This document shows positions 49,437 to 60,060 of a DNA stretch of 64,000 bases, one piece after another. The DNA is from Aphelocoma coerulescens. Lineage: Eukaryota > Chordata > Aves > Passeriformes > Corvidae. The DNA is taken from positions 1,376,807 through 1,440,806 of the forward strand of contig NC_091034.1 in the NCBI RefSeq assembly GCF_041296385.1, read 5' to 3'. Under the pieces are notes generated by a model. It did not search any database, was not told where the DNA came from, and saw only the letters and a list, made by a program, of their open reading frames with translations. A program made the position numbers and the translations under genes. Within the stretch, counting starts at the first letter, position 1. Each line of letters starts with the position of its first letter.

Positions 49437-49630
49437 ACGGCGGCAGCACCGTGCACCGGCCGCAGCCGCTGCCGCCCTCCACCATGCACCAGGGCGGCCT
49501 GGCCGCCGCCGCCGACTCCAGCTCGGCCTACGGCGCCCGGCACAGCTTCTCCAGCTACTCCGAGAGCTTCATGAATGCCGCCGCACCCGCCAACCACATG
49601 AACCCCGTCAGCAACGGCCTCTCCCCGCAG
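49437..49630 (+). CDS. PAX7: PAX7 exon 7: Ser/Pro/Ala-rich transactivation region
   Basis: This 194 bp exon begins with two bases completing the Asp codon, then 64 codons: GGSTVHRPQPLPPSTMHQGG, LAAAADSSSAYGARHSF, SSYSESFMN and so on to NPVSNGLSPQ. This is the conserved PAX3/7 C-terminal activation segment; TMHQGG and the alanine run mark PAX7. The run is four alanines, shorter than the mammalian tract as I remember it. ESFMNAAAPANHMN also differs slightly from mammalian DSFMNPAAPSNHMN. Donor CAG/gtacgt, phase 0. A duplicated intronic segment starts about 40 bp downstream. The next exon, expected to start at Val-Met-Ser-Ile-Leu, is not in the window. Confidence 0.97.
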
Positions 49631-49669
49631 GTACGTGCCCGCTTCCAGCTTTTTCCTGGTTCTGGGAGT

Positions 49670-49918
49670 GGGGAAACCTTTGGGACATCGCGGCGGTACT
49701 GGGGAGCTGTGGTTGTTGCTCTTGTTGTTGTTGTTGTTGTGGTTGTTGTTGTGGTCAGGAATTCCTGCTGGCAGCCCAGGGACAGCAATTAGTTCTCGTG
49801 TTAATCAGCAGCAGCTCTGTCCTGAGCCCAGCACTGCTCATTCCCACAGGTGGGTTGGGACAAGGGGATCACAAACACCCGGAGCGCCTTCTCGCATTTA
49901 GAAAATCTCCTCTGGAGC
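49670..49918. repeat. about 250 bp duplicated segment, copy 2 (next to exon 7)
   Basis: Direct-orientation match to 45856-46083, with an expanded GTTGTT run at about 49722-49756. It starts about 40 bp after the exon 7 donor. Confidence 0.92.
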
Positions 49919-49983
49919 CCCCGTTTTGGGGGGGAACACACCCAGTTTATTGGGGGACGCTTCATTTTGGGGGAAAAACCTGG

Positions 49984-50059
49984 ATATTGGGGGCTTAGTT
50001 GGTTAAAGCGCCTGGTTAAAGTAAACAGGAGATCCCAGGTTTGAATCCCAGTGGTGCCT
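49984..50059 (+). pseudogene. tRNA-Thr(AGU)-like pseudogene
   Basis: The D-arm/A-box GCTTAGTTGGTTAAAGCGCC, anticodon-stem strand ACAGG, AGATCC and T-arm/B-box GGTTTGAATCCCAG follow vertebrate tRNA-Thr(AGU) closely. It is broken: the 5' acceptor strand (ATATTGG) does not pair with the 3' TGGTGCC, and the anticodon loop has two extra bases (TTAAAGTAA between CCTGG and ACAGG). The B-box carries one C-to-T change. Most likely a decayed retrocopy or SINE-like relic. Confidence 0.75.
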
Positions 50060-50186
50060 TTTACCCAGACACCCCCTTTTTTGGGGGGGACAGCCCCTAT
50101 TTACAGGGAACACTCCATTTGGAGGGAAACCCCCAAATTTTGAGCAAAACCCCCCGAATTCTGGGGGGAAAAAAACACAGTTTTGG

Positions 50187-50226
50187 GGGGTTTAGTTGGT
50201 TAAAGCACCTGGTTAAAGCAAACAGG
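50187..50226 (+). pseudogene. second, truncated tRNA-Thr-like fragment
   Basis: Repeats GTTTAGTTGGTTAAAGC, ACCTGGTTAAAG and AAACAGG, sharing the two-base loop insertion seen in the first copy. It is therefore a local duplicate, not an independent insertion. It runs straight into sequence related to the 45856/49670 duplicate (GCTCTGTCCTGAGTCCAGC). Confidence 0.7.
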
Positions 50227-50310
50227 CTCTGTCCTGAGTCCAGCACTGGTCATTCCCACAGCCATCTTAGGAAAACGGGATCAAAACCACCCGGAGCATC
50301 TCCGAAAACA
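50225..50310. repeat. diverged third partial copy of the 45856/49670 segment
   Basis: Matches GCTCTGTCCTGAGYCCAGCA, CTCATTCCCACAG and ACCCGGAGC words in order, with clear divergence. Confidence 0.65.
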
Positions 50311-51284
50311 TTCCAGAGTGGGCGTGGCCCCTCTGATGGTGGATTTGATCCCAAGGACAGCACACGTGAGGGTTTACTCACCTCAGAGTTAATCCTGATT
50401 TGGACACAACCTGAAGCTTGTGCAAGTCTGGCTGGGCCACAAATCTGAGCTCAGAAACAGGAGATTTGGGAGGGAGAGCTGGGATTTAATTTGGGAAACC
50501 CCATGCAGACCGTCCTGCTGGTGCTCTGCACAAGGTGAGCTGTGGAGGAGGAAAGGAGTTCCCAAGCTCACCTGTGCTTCCAGGTGGAACTGAAAATGAG
50601 CAGCGTTATCCTGAGGGACACCAAATCCCTTTTTTCCCATTCCCAGTCACTCATGGGATACAGAGACACGTGAAGGGCAGCAGTTGTTTCAGAGGGATCA
50701 GTTTAGTTAGGATGGGAAACGCAAAATAAATCGGAATTAGGAGGCAAAACGAGGTGGGCACCTGCAGTGGTTTGGAGAGGAGTCCAGCAAGGGACACCAG
50801 GGGGGATGTGGATTTTAAGGTCCAGCAGTTTGGGATCTCTCGAGTGTGGAAACAAACGCGGAGTGTCCATGGAAAGAGGGAGGTTTCGCAGCTTCTTTTG
50901 GCTTGGAATGGGAAACGTTGAAATGTGACTGGCATGGGGCTGGATGGGAAAATCCTGAAATGTGACTGGCACGGGGCTGGATATGGCTCCAAACAGGGAA
51001 ATTTCGGGGAGAATAGGCAGATATCCCTCTGACAAGGGATTTCTGAGAGCACCGGGCTCGGCAGAGGAGGATACAGCTTGGGATTCAAAGGCAGGCCCGG
51101 GTTAGCTGGGCCAGGGCCCGGGATTAACTCAGATGATCCCAAGTGCAATTTATCCCCGTGGAATAAGTCAGGGATGAGATGCCTGGGATGAGCCCCAGGC
51201 GCAGACAAGGCCATCCTGCAATTTCCATTTCCCTTCATCCCCTCCTTCCCAGTCCCGCGGAATCAGGGGCTCATTGAAAGGACC

Positions 51285-51600
51285 AGACCGTGGCTTTTCC
51301 TCTGCTTATCCCAATCCCAAATTCCCCTGCCCGCAGGCTCCGGCTGGGGACAGATATCCCTGAGCCCATAAGCCCTTTGTACGGGAAAGAGAGGATCCTT
51401 TATCTGGCGGGCCTGAAGAAAAGAGAGCTTTGCACCCCCAGGAAGGGCAGATTCCCATTTTCCCGATGCTTTTAATCATGCGAGGGCCAAGATATCAGCG
51501 TGGAAATTCGTCTGTTCCTTTTGTGCCTAACCCAGGTTATTTCCCGACTGCTTTATATTCCCTGCTCAAAAATTCCTGCCTTTCTAAGCCCTCTGCTGTT
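51285..51600. promoter_or_regulatory. candidate conserved noncoding element
   Basis: Repeat-free block with words such as AAGAGAGCTTTGCACC, GATGCTTTTAATCATGCGAG and CAAGATATCAGCGTGG that look unlike the surrounding GC-rich sequence. Weak, composition-based. Confidence 0.27.
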
Positions 51601-51834
51601 CCTAGTGGAAGGAGACAAGAAATGCTCCCGACAGGATGGAGGAACTCCTGGATTTGCCCTCTTTTAGGGGAGGGAAGTTTCGGGATGTGGCTTTGTGGGG
51701 TGCTCTGTATCATTTATTAATTGTGCTGAGCGCAATCCAGCTCTGCCACGGCATTCCAGGGAAAACCCGGCACAGCTCCGCCCTCTCCAGCTTCTCGGCA
51801 GGGGGAAGGATCATCCAGAGGGAAGAGGGAGTTC

Positions 51835-52048
51835 CCTGTCATGGGCAGGGACACCTTCCACTAGGCCGGGTCGCTCCAAACGCCGTCCAGCCTGGCCTCA
51901 AACTCGGTTTTAAGCCCAGTTCTGTCCTGATCAGGATCTGCCAGCCCTTCAGGAGCTGTGGGCTGAGGGAGGGGAAAGAAGGGAATGAAGCTGAGAATTA
52001 CAGGACAAAAGTGGGGCCACTTCAGCTGGTGCTGGGAGATCCCCTGGG
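51835..52048 (-). mobile_element. CR1-related fragment plus shared flank, copy 1
   Basis: In reverse it carries the CR1 words GCCTAGTGGAAGGTGTCCC and TGCCCATGACAGGG, then ACTGGGCTTAAAACCGAG. The next 150 bp (CCTGATCAGGATCT, GAAGCTGAGAATTAC, GGGGCCAC, GTGCTGGGAGAT) also match 53468-53672. Either a CR1 subfamily with an unusual upstream part or a segmental copy. Confidence 0.7.
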
Positions 52049-52729
52049 AGGCAGGAAAAACCAAACTGGGAGCTGAGGAGGATGAATTTGTCTCTGCTTT
52101 CCCCCTCGGCAGCAGCAGCAGGAGGAGATTTCTTGGCACTTTAGACAAGGAAAGGGGCCGGGAGCTCCCAGCTTTTGCTCCCTCTCCAGTTACCCCGGGA
52201 TTGGATTCCCGGCCGGAATCCGCAGGCTGTGCCAGCAGCTGGAATCGTGCAGGAGCAGCGCAGCATCCCCGTTCCCAAACAGAAGAGGGGGATTTGGGGT
52301 GGCTCATTCCCCTCACACCCCCTCCGGAGCAGATCCTGCGGGAGCTCTGCCTAAACTCCATGTGGGAATGGCCGTGTTCGTTCCTTGTTTTCCAGCCGCA
52401 CAAAGCCCGGCTCAGCTGCTGGAGCCTCCCGGCTTTTCCCAGGTGGTTGCGCCTCAATCCCAGAGCTCAGCTGGGAATTTTAGGCTCCCATGACTTCATC
52501 CCACAACAAATGGGTTTTGTGCCACTTCACCCGAAAACACCGGCTTGGCTGGGCAGAGCTGGCACAGGTTAAACCCAGCTGGAAGTTAAGCCCAACCCAG
52601 CTCCTTGCTCAGCCCCCGTTTCTCACTTCCAGCCCTGGAATGGGAAGAGAACCAAAGTGGAACTTTGTGTGTTGAGATAACAGGAATTCCATAATTGAGA
52701 ATGAAGTGAAATACAGTGAGAATGGTTAA

Positions 52730-52830
52730 TAATGATAATGCCAATGATGATGATAATAATAATAATAATAATGATAATAATGATAATAATGATAATAATG
52801 ATTAGAATGATTATAATAATGATAATGACA
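52730..52830. repeat. (AATGAT/AATAAT)n microsatellite
   Basis: GATAATAATAATAATAATGA-type trinucleotide repeats. Confidence 0.92.
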
Positions 52831-52879
52831 ATAGAAAGGGAAAACCTTTTTTAATAAAAAGGGGAAAACCAAGTTTTTT

Positions 52880-53155
52880 GGGATGGAGCAGGGATTTGGG
52901 ATAGAGCAGGAATATGGGATGGAACAAGGATTTGAGGTGGAGCAGGGATTTGGGGTGGAGGCAGGATTGGGATGGAGCAGGGATTTGGGGCAGAGCAGGG
53001 ATTGGGATGGAGCAGAGATTTGGGATGGAGTAGGGATTTGGGATGGAGCAGGGATTTGGGATGGAGGCAGGATTGGGATGGAGCAGGGATTTGGGATGGA
53101 GCAGGAATTGGGATGGAGCAGGGATTTGGGATGGAGCAGGGATTTGGGATAGATC
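52880..53155. repeat. minisatellite (GATTTGGGATGGAGCAGG, 18 bp)
   Basis: About 15 units with GGATTGGGATGGAGCAG and GAGGCAGGATTGGG variants. Confidence 0.93.
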
Positions 53156-53384
53156 CCTGCTGGGACAGCCTCTGTGAGGGGGAGATTTTGGGCACGCAAC
53201 CAAGCTCAAGCAGAACAAGGCCAGGCCTAAGACACCCTGAGCCAGGCCTTGCCTCACCCTGGCAGTGAAAACAAACCCTGCATCCAGCTGAGGTGCAGAC
53301 CCAGCTCAACCTAGGCCAGGCCTGGCCTAGAATCATCCCTCCCTGAGCTGGGATAAGGCTTGGGACAAATCAAATCCTGATAAA
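53156..53384. other. unique sequence between arrays
   Basis: Several CCAGGCCT-type words, nothing recognised. Confidence 0.45.
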
Positions 53385-53672
53385 TCTTAGAATAATCCCG
53401 TAGAATTTGGCTTGGGAGGGACCTTAAAGCTCATCTGATCCCAACCCCCTGTCACAGGCCTGGACAACTTCCACTAGGCCGGGTCGCTCCAAACCCCATC
53501 CAGCCTGGCCTTAAACTCGGTTTTAAGTCCAGTTCTGCCCTGATCAGGATCTTCAGGAGCTGTGGGTGCTCGGCTGGGGGCTGAGGGGGGTAAAGAAGGG
53601 AACAAAGCTGAGAATTACCGGCCAAAAGCGGGGCCACCTTGGCTGGTGCTGGGAGATGCCCTGGCGGCCTCA
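53385..53672 (-). mobile_element. CR1 3' end plus shared flank, copy 2
   Basis: Starts in reverse with TTGGGAGGGACCTTAAAGCT and CATCTGATCCCAACCCCCTG, then ACTAGGCCGGGTCGCTCC and CCAGCCTGGCCTTAAACTCG, a CR1 tail. The 150 bp after that match the corresponding flank at about 51890-52048. Confidence 0.78.
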
Positions 53673-54221
53673 CCAGCAGCAGAGAAATCAGGGTTTTCCT
53701 GTATTTTCTGCTGCTTTTCCCCTCCAGCCTCCTCTGCCACATCCCTTCTGCCTTTCCCAATGTCCCCATGGGGTTTTTGGACCGTTTGTTCCTACAATTT
53801 CTGCTGCTCTTTGGGATCCGGGCCTACGCCTTAAATCCGTGCGACCGCTCCCTGCAGAGCTTTGGGGCCTCGCAGGGCTTCTCCAAAGCCCCGAGAGCCC
53901 CAGTTTGGGGCAGGTGGAGCCGGGAACAGCTTAAACCGGACTTAAAAGGCAGGAATTCCGTGTGCTTCCAGGACTTGTTATCCCTGAGAGCTCCGAATCT
54001 CCGAACAGCCCCGCGGGATCTCCAGGGATTAAGACAATTCCAGAAGCGCAAAGAGCCAAGAGAAACTTGTTCCCCTGCTCGGAGTTGTTGCTTTAATTTT
54101 CTCAGGGCTTTCCGTGGCTTTATTTCTGTGCTCCCTGAGCGAATTCGTTCCCAGTGTCTGGAGGCTGGAGTCGGATTCCCAGTCCCTGTTTTGTCCCTGG
54201 GGTTTGGGAGCGTTCCTGGGA
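53673..54221. other. unique intronic sequence
   Basis: Part of a long open frame that runs on into the next array; no splice structure or domain, so not called a gene. Confidence 0.5.
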
Positions 54222-55275
54222 ATTCCTTCCCTCAGTGCCACGGATCCCTCCTGGCTCTGGGAATTCCTTCTGTCATTTCCAGGGATGTTCCTGGCTCTGG
54301 GAATTCCTTCCCTCGGTTCCAGGGATCCCTCCTGGCTCTGGGAATTCCTTCCCTCATTTCCAGGGATGTTCCTGGCTCTGGGAATTCCTTCCCTCAGTTC
54401 CAGGGATGCCTCCTGGCTCTGGGAATTCCTTCTGTCATTTCCAGGGATGTTCCTGGCTCTGGGAATTCCTTCCCTCGGTTCCAGGGATCCCTCCTGGCTC
54501 TGGGAATTCCTTCTGTCATTTCCAGGGATGTTCCTGGCTCTGGGAATTCCTTCCCTCGGTTCCAGGGATCCCTCCTGGCTCTGGGAATTCCTTCCCTCAG
54601 TTCCAGGGATGCCTCCAGGCTCTGGGAATTCCTTCCCTCGGATCCAGGGATCCCTCCTGGCTCTGGGAATTCCTTCCCTCAGTTCCAGGGATGCCTCCAG
54701 GCTCTGGGAATTCCTTCCCTCGGTTCCAGGGATCCCTCCTGGCTCTGGGAATTCCTTCCCTCAGTTCCAGGGATGCCTCCAGGCTCTGGGAATTCCTTCC
54801 CTCGGATCCAGGGATCCCTCCTGGCTCTGGGAATTCCTTCCCTCAGTTCCAGGGATGCCTCCAGGCTCTGGGAATTCCTTCCCTCGGTTCCAGGGATCCC
54901 TCCTGGCTCTGGGAATTCCTTCCCTCATTTCCAGGGATGTTCCTGGCTCTGGGAATTCCTTCCCTCGGTTCCAGGGATCCCTCCTGGCTCTGGGAATTCC
55001 TTCCCTCAGTTCCAGGGATGTTCCTGGCTCTGGGAATTCCTTCCCTCATTTCCAGGGAACCCTCCTGGCTCTGGGAATTCCTTCCCTCAGTTCCAGGGAT
55101 GTTCCCGGCTCTGGGAATTCCTTCCCTCATTTCCAGGGAACCCTCCTGGCTCTGAGAATTCCTTCCCTCAGTTCCAGGGATCCCTCCTGGCTCTGGGAAT
55201 TCCTTCCCTCAGTTCCAGGGATCCCTCCCAGCTCTGGGAATTCCTTTCCTCGGTTCCAGGGATCCCTCCTGGCTC
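54222..55275. repeat. minisatellite, about 41 bp unit
   Basis: About 26 units of CTCTGGGAATTCCTTCCCTC, AGTTCCAGGGAT and CCCTCCTGG, with TGTTCCTGG and GCCTCCAGG subtypes. Long open frames (up to 605 codons including flank) arise from it. Confidence 0.94.
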
Positions 55276-56221
55276 CGGCGAGGCTGCGCCGTTTCCCTCC
55301 CCTCAGTGCCACGGATCCTTTTCCATCTGGTGCCTTTTTTCCCTCCCGGTTTTTTTCCTTTCTGTCGGAGACACTGTGCCCGTAACAAGCATTCCAAATG
55401 AGCCTTGCTGGGCCAGGAGAAAGGGGAGGGGAAGAAAGAAGGGGAGGAGAGGATGAGATTTGGGGGGGGGGGGTGGGGGGGGTGTTTAAATAGCAAAGAA
55501 TTAGGGGGGAAAAAAAAGAAAAAAAAAAAAATCTGATGCAAATCACTGGTAGAGAGAAAATTATGTGCAATTACCCGAGCGATACTGGGCAGCCGTGCCC
55601 ACCCCAACCAACAAGATCTCATTAACAAGCAGAAAATAAGATTGAAATGGTGTGTAAAAGAGCTGAAAAATGAATTTGAATGCTGCATTTGTCCACAATT
55701 ACCCCCTCGTTCACACATATTTTATTGCAATTTTTTTATTATTCTTAATCTTTCCATCCCTCAAAGCAGATTGGGAACATCCCGGCATTACGGTTGCTGA
55801 GGGAGGAAGCATTAAGGATTCCCCGTTTCCCCTGAAAGGAGACCCTTCTCCCGCTCGAATTTTCCAGGGTTGGTTTTGGCCGGATCAGGATTCATTTCCC
55901 GGCGTCTCCGGGTGTAGAGACACGTTCCTGGCTCACCCCTTAGCCCGCACACCGGGGGCATCCTCCACCTCCTTTTCCCATCGCTCCTTCGCCTCTTTCC
56001 TTTCCCCATCCAGCCTTTTCCCTGCGCTCCCTCTGCCTCCTCCGCCAGCATTCCCGTTTCTCCAGAGGATCCTGATCCCCTCCGCCGTGTCCTTGGCCAG
56101 TGTCCCTTTCCCGAGTCTCAGCATCCTTCACATCCCGTTCCTTCCCCTCCTCAGCCTCCCCGCGACCTTGGGGCGGGCTGAACGCGGAATTCCTGCTAAA
56201 TCCTCGTCCTTGCTTTGCCAG
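55276..56221. other. unique intronic sequence including a strong regulatory candidate
   Basis: Contains poly-G (about 55459-55480) and poly-A (about 55508-55531) runs, then the block 55535-55765 listed separately, then GC-rich unique sequence. Confidence 0.5.
55535..55765. promoter_or_regulatory. candidate conserved noncoding element, AT-rich
   Basis: About 230 bp at far lower GC than its neighbours, not repetitive. CAATTA homeodomain-type cores lie at 55568-55573 and about 55696-55701. Other words are CTCATTAACAAGC, ACAAGATCTC and TATTTTATTGCAATTTTTTT. Of the noncoding blocks here it looks most like a deeply conserved developmental enhancer. This is pattern recognition, not alignment. Confidence 0.42.
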
Positions 56222-57128
56222 GGCTTGGAAAAGGAGCGCGGCAGCTCCAGGTTTCTCTGAGAAAGTCAGGAAAGGAGCGCGGCAGCTCCAGGTTTCTCTG
56301 AGAAAGTCAGGAAAGGAGCGCGGCAGCTCCAGGTTTCTCTGGGAAAGTTGGGAAAGGAGCGCGGCAGCTCCAGGTTTCCCTGGGAAAGTCAGGAAAGGAG
56401 CGCGGCGGCTCCAGGTTTCTCTGAGAAAGTCGGGAAAGGAGCACGGCAGCTCCAGGTTTCCGAGGGAAAATCGGGAAAGGAGCGCGGCGGCTCCAGGTTT
56501 CTCTGAGAAAGTCGGGAAAGGAGCGCGGCAGCTCCAGGTTTCCCTGGGAAAGTCGGGAAAGGAGCGCGGCAGCTCCAGGTTTCTCTGGGAAAGTTGGGAA
56601 AGGAGCACGGCAGCTCCAGGTTTCCGAGGGAAAATCGGGAAAGGAGCGCGGCGGCTCCAGGTTTCTCTGAGAAAGTCGGGAAAGGAGAGCGGCAGCTCCA
56701 GGTTTCCCTGGGAAAGTTGGGAAAGGAGCGCGGCAGCTCCAGGTTTCCCTGGGAAAGTCGGGAAAGGAGAGCGGCAGCTCCAGGTTTCCGTGGGAAAGTC
56801 GGGAAAGGAGAGCGGCAGCTCCAGGTTTCCCTGGGAAAGTCGGGAAAGGAGCGCGGCAGCTCCAGGTTTCCCTGGGAAAGTCGGGAAAGGAGCGCGGCAG
56901 CTCCAGGTTTCCCTGGAAAAGTCGGGAAAGGAGCGCGGCAGCTCCAGGTTTCCGTGGGAAAGTCGGGAAAGGAGCGCGGCAGCTCCAGGTTTCCGTGGGA
57001 AAGTCGGGAAAGGAGCGCGGCAGCTCCAGGTTTCCCTGGGAAAGTCGGGAAAGGAGCGCGGCAGCTCCAGGTTTCCCTGGAAAAGTCGGGAAAGGAGCGT
57101 GGCAGCTCCAGGTTTCTGAGGGAAAAGC
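56222..57128. repeat. minisatellite, 41 bp unit
   Basis: About 22 units of AAGGAGCGCGGCAGCTCCAG, GTTTCCCTGGGAAAGTCGGG. Low divergence. AGCGCGGCAGCTCC repeats give many CpG sites. Confidence 0.95.
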
Positions 57129-59106
57129 GGCTCCGTGCTGGCGTTTTTCCCCTCTCTCCGTCTCCCTAAACTTTTAACCCGCGCATCCCAGGAACGCTGC
57201 CCGGTTTTCCACTAAAATTTCTGGCTTTTTTCTTTTTTTTTTTTTTTTTTTTGGATATATTTCACCAAACAAAGCCCATCTGCTCCTGTCAATTTGACGC
57301 CTCTGCTGCCGGCACCGGGAAAAGGGGAGACGGGAACATTCTTCCCGTGTGAAAACAGATCCGGCTTTATTCGCCTGATTCCCGGCTCTGAGGAGGGTGG
57401 GAAAGGGGGAATTCGAATCCGAGGGGCCTCTCCGCTCTCTGTGCTGAGGTTCCACGAGTTCCCTCGGTTTGTCGGGATGCTCCGATCCCACTGGAAACTG
57501 GCTGGGAACAACAACAACAACAAAAAGGCAGGATTTTATTCCCTTAACCCGCATTCCACCGCGCCACCTGCGTTTATCCCCGTGTGATTCCCGCTCCAGA
57601 CGTCGTTCCCTGTGTGTACTACCGAGATAGGAAAACAGGAGGAACGCGGGAGGAGTTGGGAGCAAATTCCCGAGCCTTGAATCCCATGGGAATTTTGGCA
57701 CCGCCTTCGGTGCGTTCGGGATCAGCCCCCGTGGCCCTGCACCATTTTCAAGGACACAAAGTGGGGAGAAAGGGAGGAATAAGGAAGAAATAGGAGAAGA
57801 AATATGGGGAAAAAAAGCTGAGGTGAACCCCAGGAGCGATGGAGAAGCGCAGGGAGGTGTGGAAGTGCCTGATAAGCCCCCAGATGTCGGAGCAGGGAAC
57901 AGGAATTTGAGGCACCCAGGGCTCAGGCAGGGAAATCTGTCCCCAAAACTTTTAAATCTCCCTTCCCAGCCAGACCCAGGTGGGAGCGAAGCCGGGTGGG
58001 TGGAAGAGAGGCTGGAATTCCTGAATTCGGGAATCCGGCCGGGGCTGGTGGGGCTTTAGCATCTCTCCTCTGGGTCCTGGCTCCAGGGAGGGAAGAGGGA
58101 CTTGGCCGGGGAGGATTCAAACGCCGGCTGCCGATTACTGAGGGAGCTCGGGACGCGGCGGGCAGGGCAGAGAGAGAAAATGAGAGACGAGCGATGAACG
58201 CCGCAGCCGCTGCCCGGCATTCCCGGCTTCCGCGGGGCTCCGGGAGCCGCCGCAATATCCCAGCGAGCCGGAATCGGGGCGGGAGGGGGCGGGGGTGGAA
58301 AAGGCAGCCCTGGGATGGGGGAAGCGAGACGGAGGGGTCGCAATGAAAGGGATGATTGGGATTTGGAGGCAGGGCAGGCGCTCGCGCTCCCGGGGTGAAC
58401 ATTCCCGGGGTGAACATTCCCGGGGTGAACATCATTCCAGCTGTGCCCGTGCCTCGGGTGTGCCTGTTAAATCCAGCTGTGCTCCAGCTGTGCCCCATCC
58501 CGGACAGGAAAGATCCACAGCGGCGCGTTGTGCCGCGGATCGGGATCTCAGCTCTACCCCCGAGCTGCCCCTCGTTGTTTGCCCCAAGGAGGGGTTGTGG
58601 GGAGCGCGTTAATTCCAGAGATCCGCGCTGGGGAGAGGAGCTGGGATGGGGAGCGCCGCTGGATGTGGGCCCGGGGCTCTCCCGGCGTCATTCCAGCCTG
58701 TCCCGGCTCGGGAATCTCTGCCCGGGGGAGATGGGCAGGGGACTGGGAGCTCTCCCGGAGTTCTGGGTGCCTCTGAGAGGGGTCAGGATTCTGTGGGGTC
58801 GATTTTCCCTTTCCTCCACCATCCATGGGAGCTAAGGAAGAGGGAAGTTCCCGGTCCCTCCCATCCCAACTGGGGTCACCGCTGGAGGGGCTGCAGCATG
58901 GGGAGGACTTTGGGGCTGCATCCACCCTTGGAGCATCCCAGGCAGCTGCTCAGGAGGGCTGTGCAATCCCAAAGCCTCAGGAGAGGTTTATGGGATGAGA
59001 TGAACCCCAGAAGGAAGCTGGGCTGGGCTTTTGTGTGAGGTGGGGGAGAGTTTTGGGGTCACATCAGCTTCCAGAGCATCCATCCTGCCCCGCTCCCGCT
59101 GCCCCC
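57129..59106. other. unique intronic sequence, CpG-rich in places
   Basis: Poly-T run at 57233-57252 and (ACA)n at about 57508-57522. A three- to four-copy ATTCCCGGGGTGAAC 15-mer repeat lies at about 58396-58440. No exon seen. Confidence 0.5.
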
Positions 59107-59111
59107 GCCGT

Positions 59112-60060
59112 GGAGCAGGAGCAAGGAACGGCTGTGAAGTGTGACCTTGGATAATTTGGGGTTTCAGGGAGCAGGGAACGGCTGTGAAATGTGTGCTTGG
59201 ATAATTTGGGGTTTCAGGGAGCAGGGAACGGCTGTGAAGTGTGTCCTTGGATAATTTGGGGTTTCAGGGAGCAGGGAACGGCTGTGAAATGTGTGCTCGG
59301 ACAGTTTGGGGTTTCAGGGAGCAGGGAACGGCTGTGATGTGTGTCCTTGGATAATTTGGGGTTTCAGGGAGCAGGGAACGGCTGTGAAGTGTGACCTTGG
59401 ATAATTTGGGGTTTCAGGGAGCAGGGAACGGCTGTGAAATGTGTGCTCGGACAGTTTGGGGTTTCAGGGAGCAGGGAACGGCTGTGATGTGTGTCCTTGG
59501 ATAATTTGGGGTTTCAGGGAGCAGGGAACGGCTGTGAAGTGTGACCTTGGATAATTTGGGGTTTCAGGGAGCAGGGAACGGCTGTGAAATGTGTGCTTGG
59601 ATAATTTGGGGTTTCAGGGAGCAAGGAACGGCTGTGAAATGTGTGCTTGGATAATTTGGGGTTTCAGGGAGCAAGGAATGGCTGTGAAATGTGTCCTTGG
59701 ATTATTTGGGGTTTCAGGGAGCAGGGAACGGCTGTGAAGTGTGTGCTTGGATAATTTGGGGTTTCAGGGAGCAAGGAACGGCTGTGAAGTGTGTGCTTGG
59801 ATAATTTGGGGTTTCAGGGAGCAAGGAACGGCTGTGAAATGTGTCCTTGGATTATTTGGGGTTTCAGGGAGCAGGGAACGGCTGTGAAATGTGTGCTTGG
59901 ATAATTTGGGGTTTCAGGGAGCAAGGAATGGCTGTGAAATGTGTCCTTGGATTATTTGGGGTTTCAGGTAGCAGGGAACGGCTGTGAAGTGTGTCCTTGG
60001 ATAATTTGGGGTTTCAGGGAGCAAGGAACAGCTGTGAAATGTGTGCTCGGACAATCTGAG
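59112..60060. repeat. minisatellite, exact 50 bp unit, about 19 copies, with a 150 bp higher-order pattern
   Basis: Units read GCAGGGAACGGCTGTGAAAT, GTGTGCTTGGATAATTTGGG, GTTTCAGGGA with constant 50 bp spacing. A three-unit block starting with the GCTCGGACAG variant at 59281 recurs at 59431. Confidence 0.96.

Larger units (their letters stand above)
50311..52729. other. unique intronic sequence
   Basis: No exon is seen. CGAATTC-poor, moderate GC. 51285-51600 and the CR1-related piece near 51.9 kb are listed separately. Confidence 0.5.

Noticed and set aside
49984..50059. Functional tRNA-Thr gene
   Set aside because: Acceptor stem does not pair and the anticodon loop is two bases too long.
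53639..55456. 605-codon open frame on + strand
   Set aside because: Mostly the 41 bp array at 54222-55275; the preceding non-repeat 190 codons match no family I know and have no exon structure.
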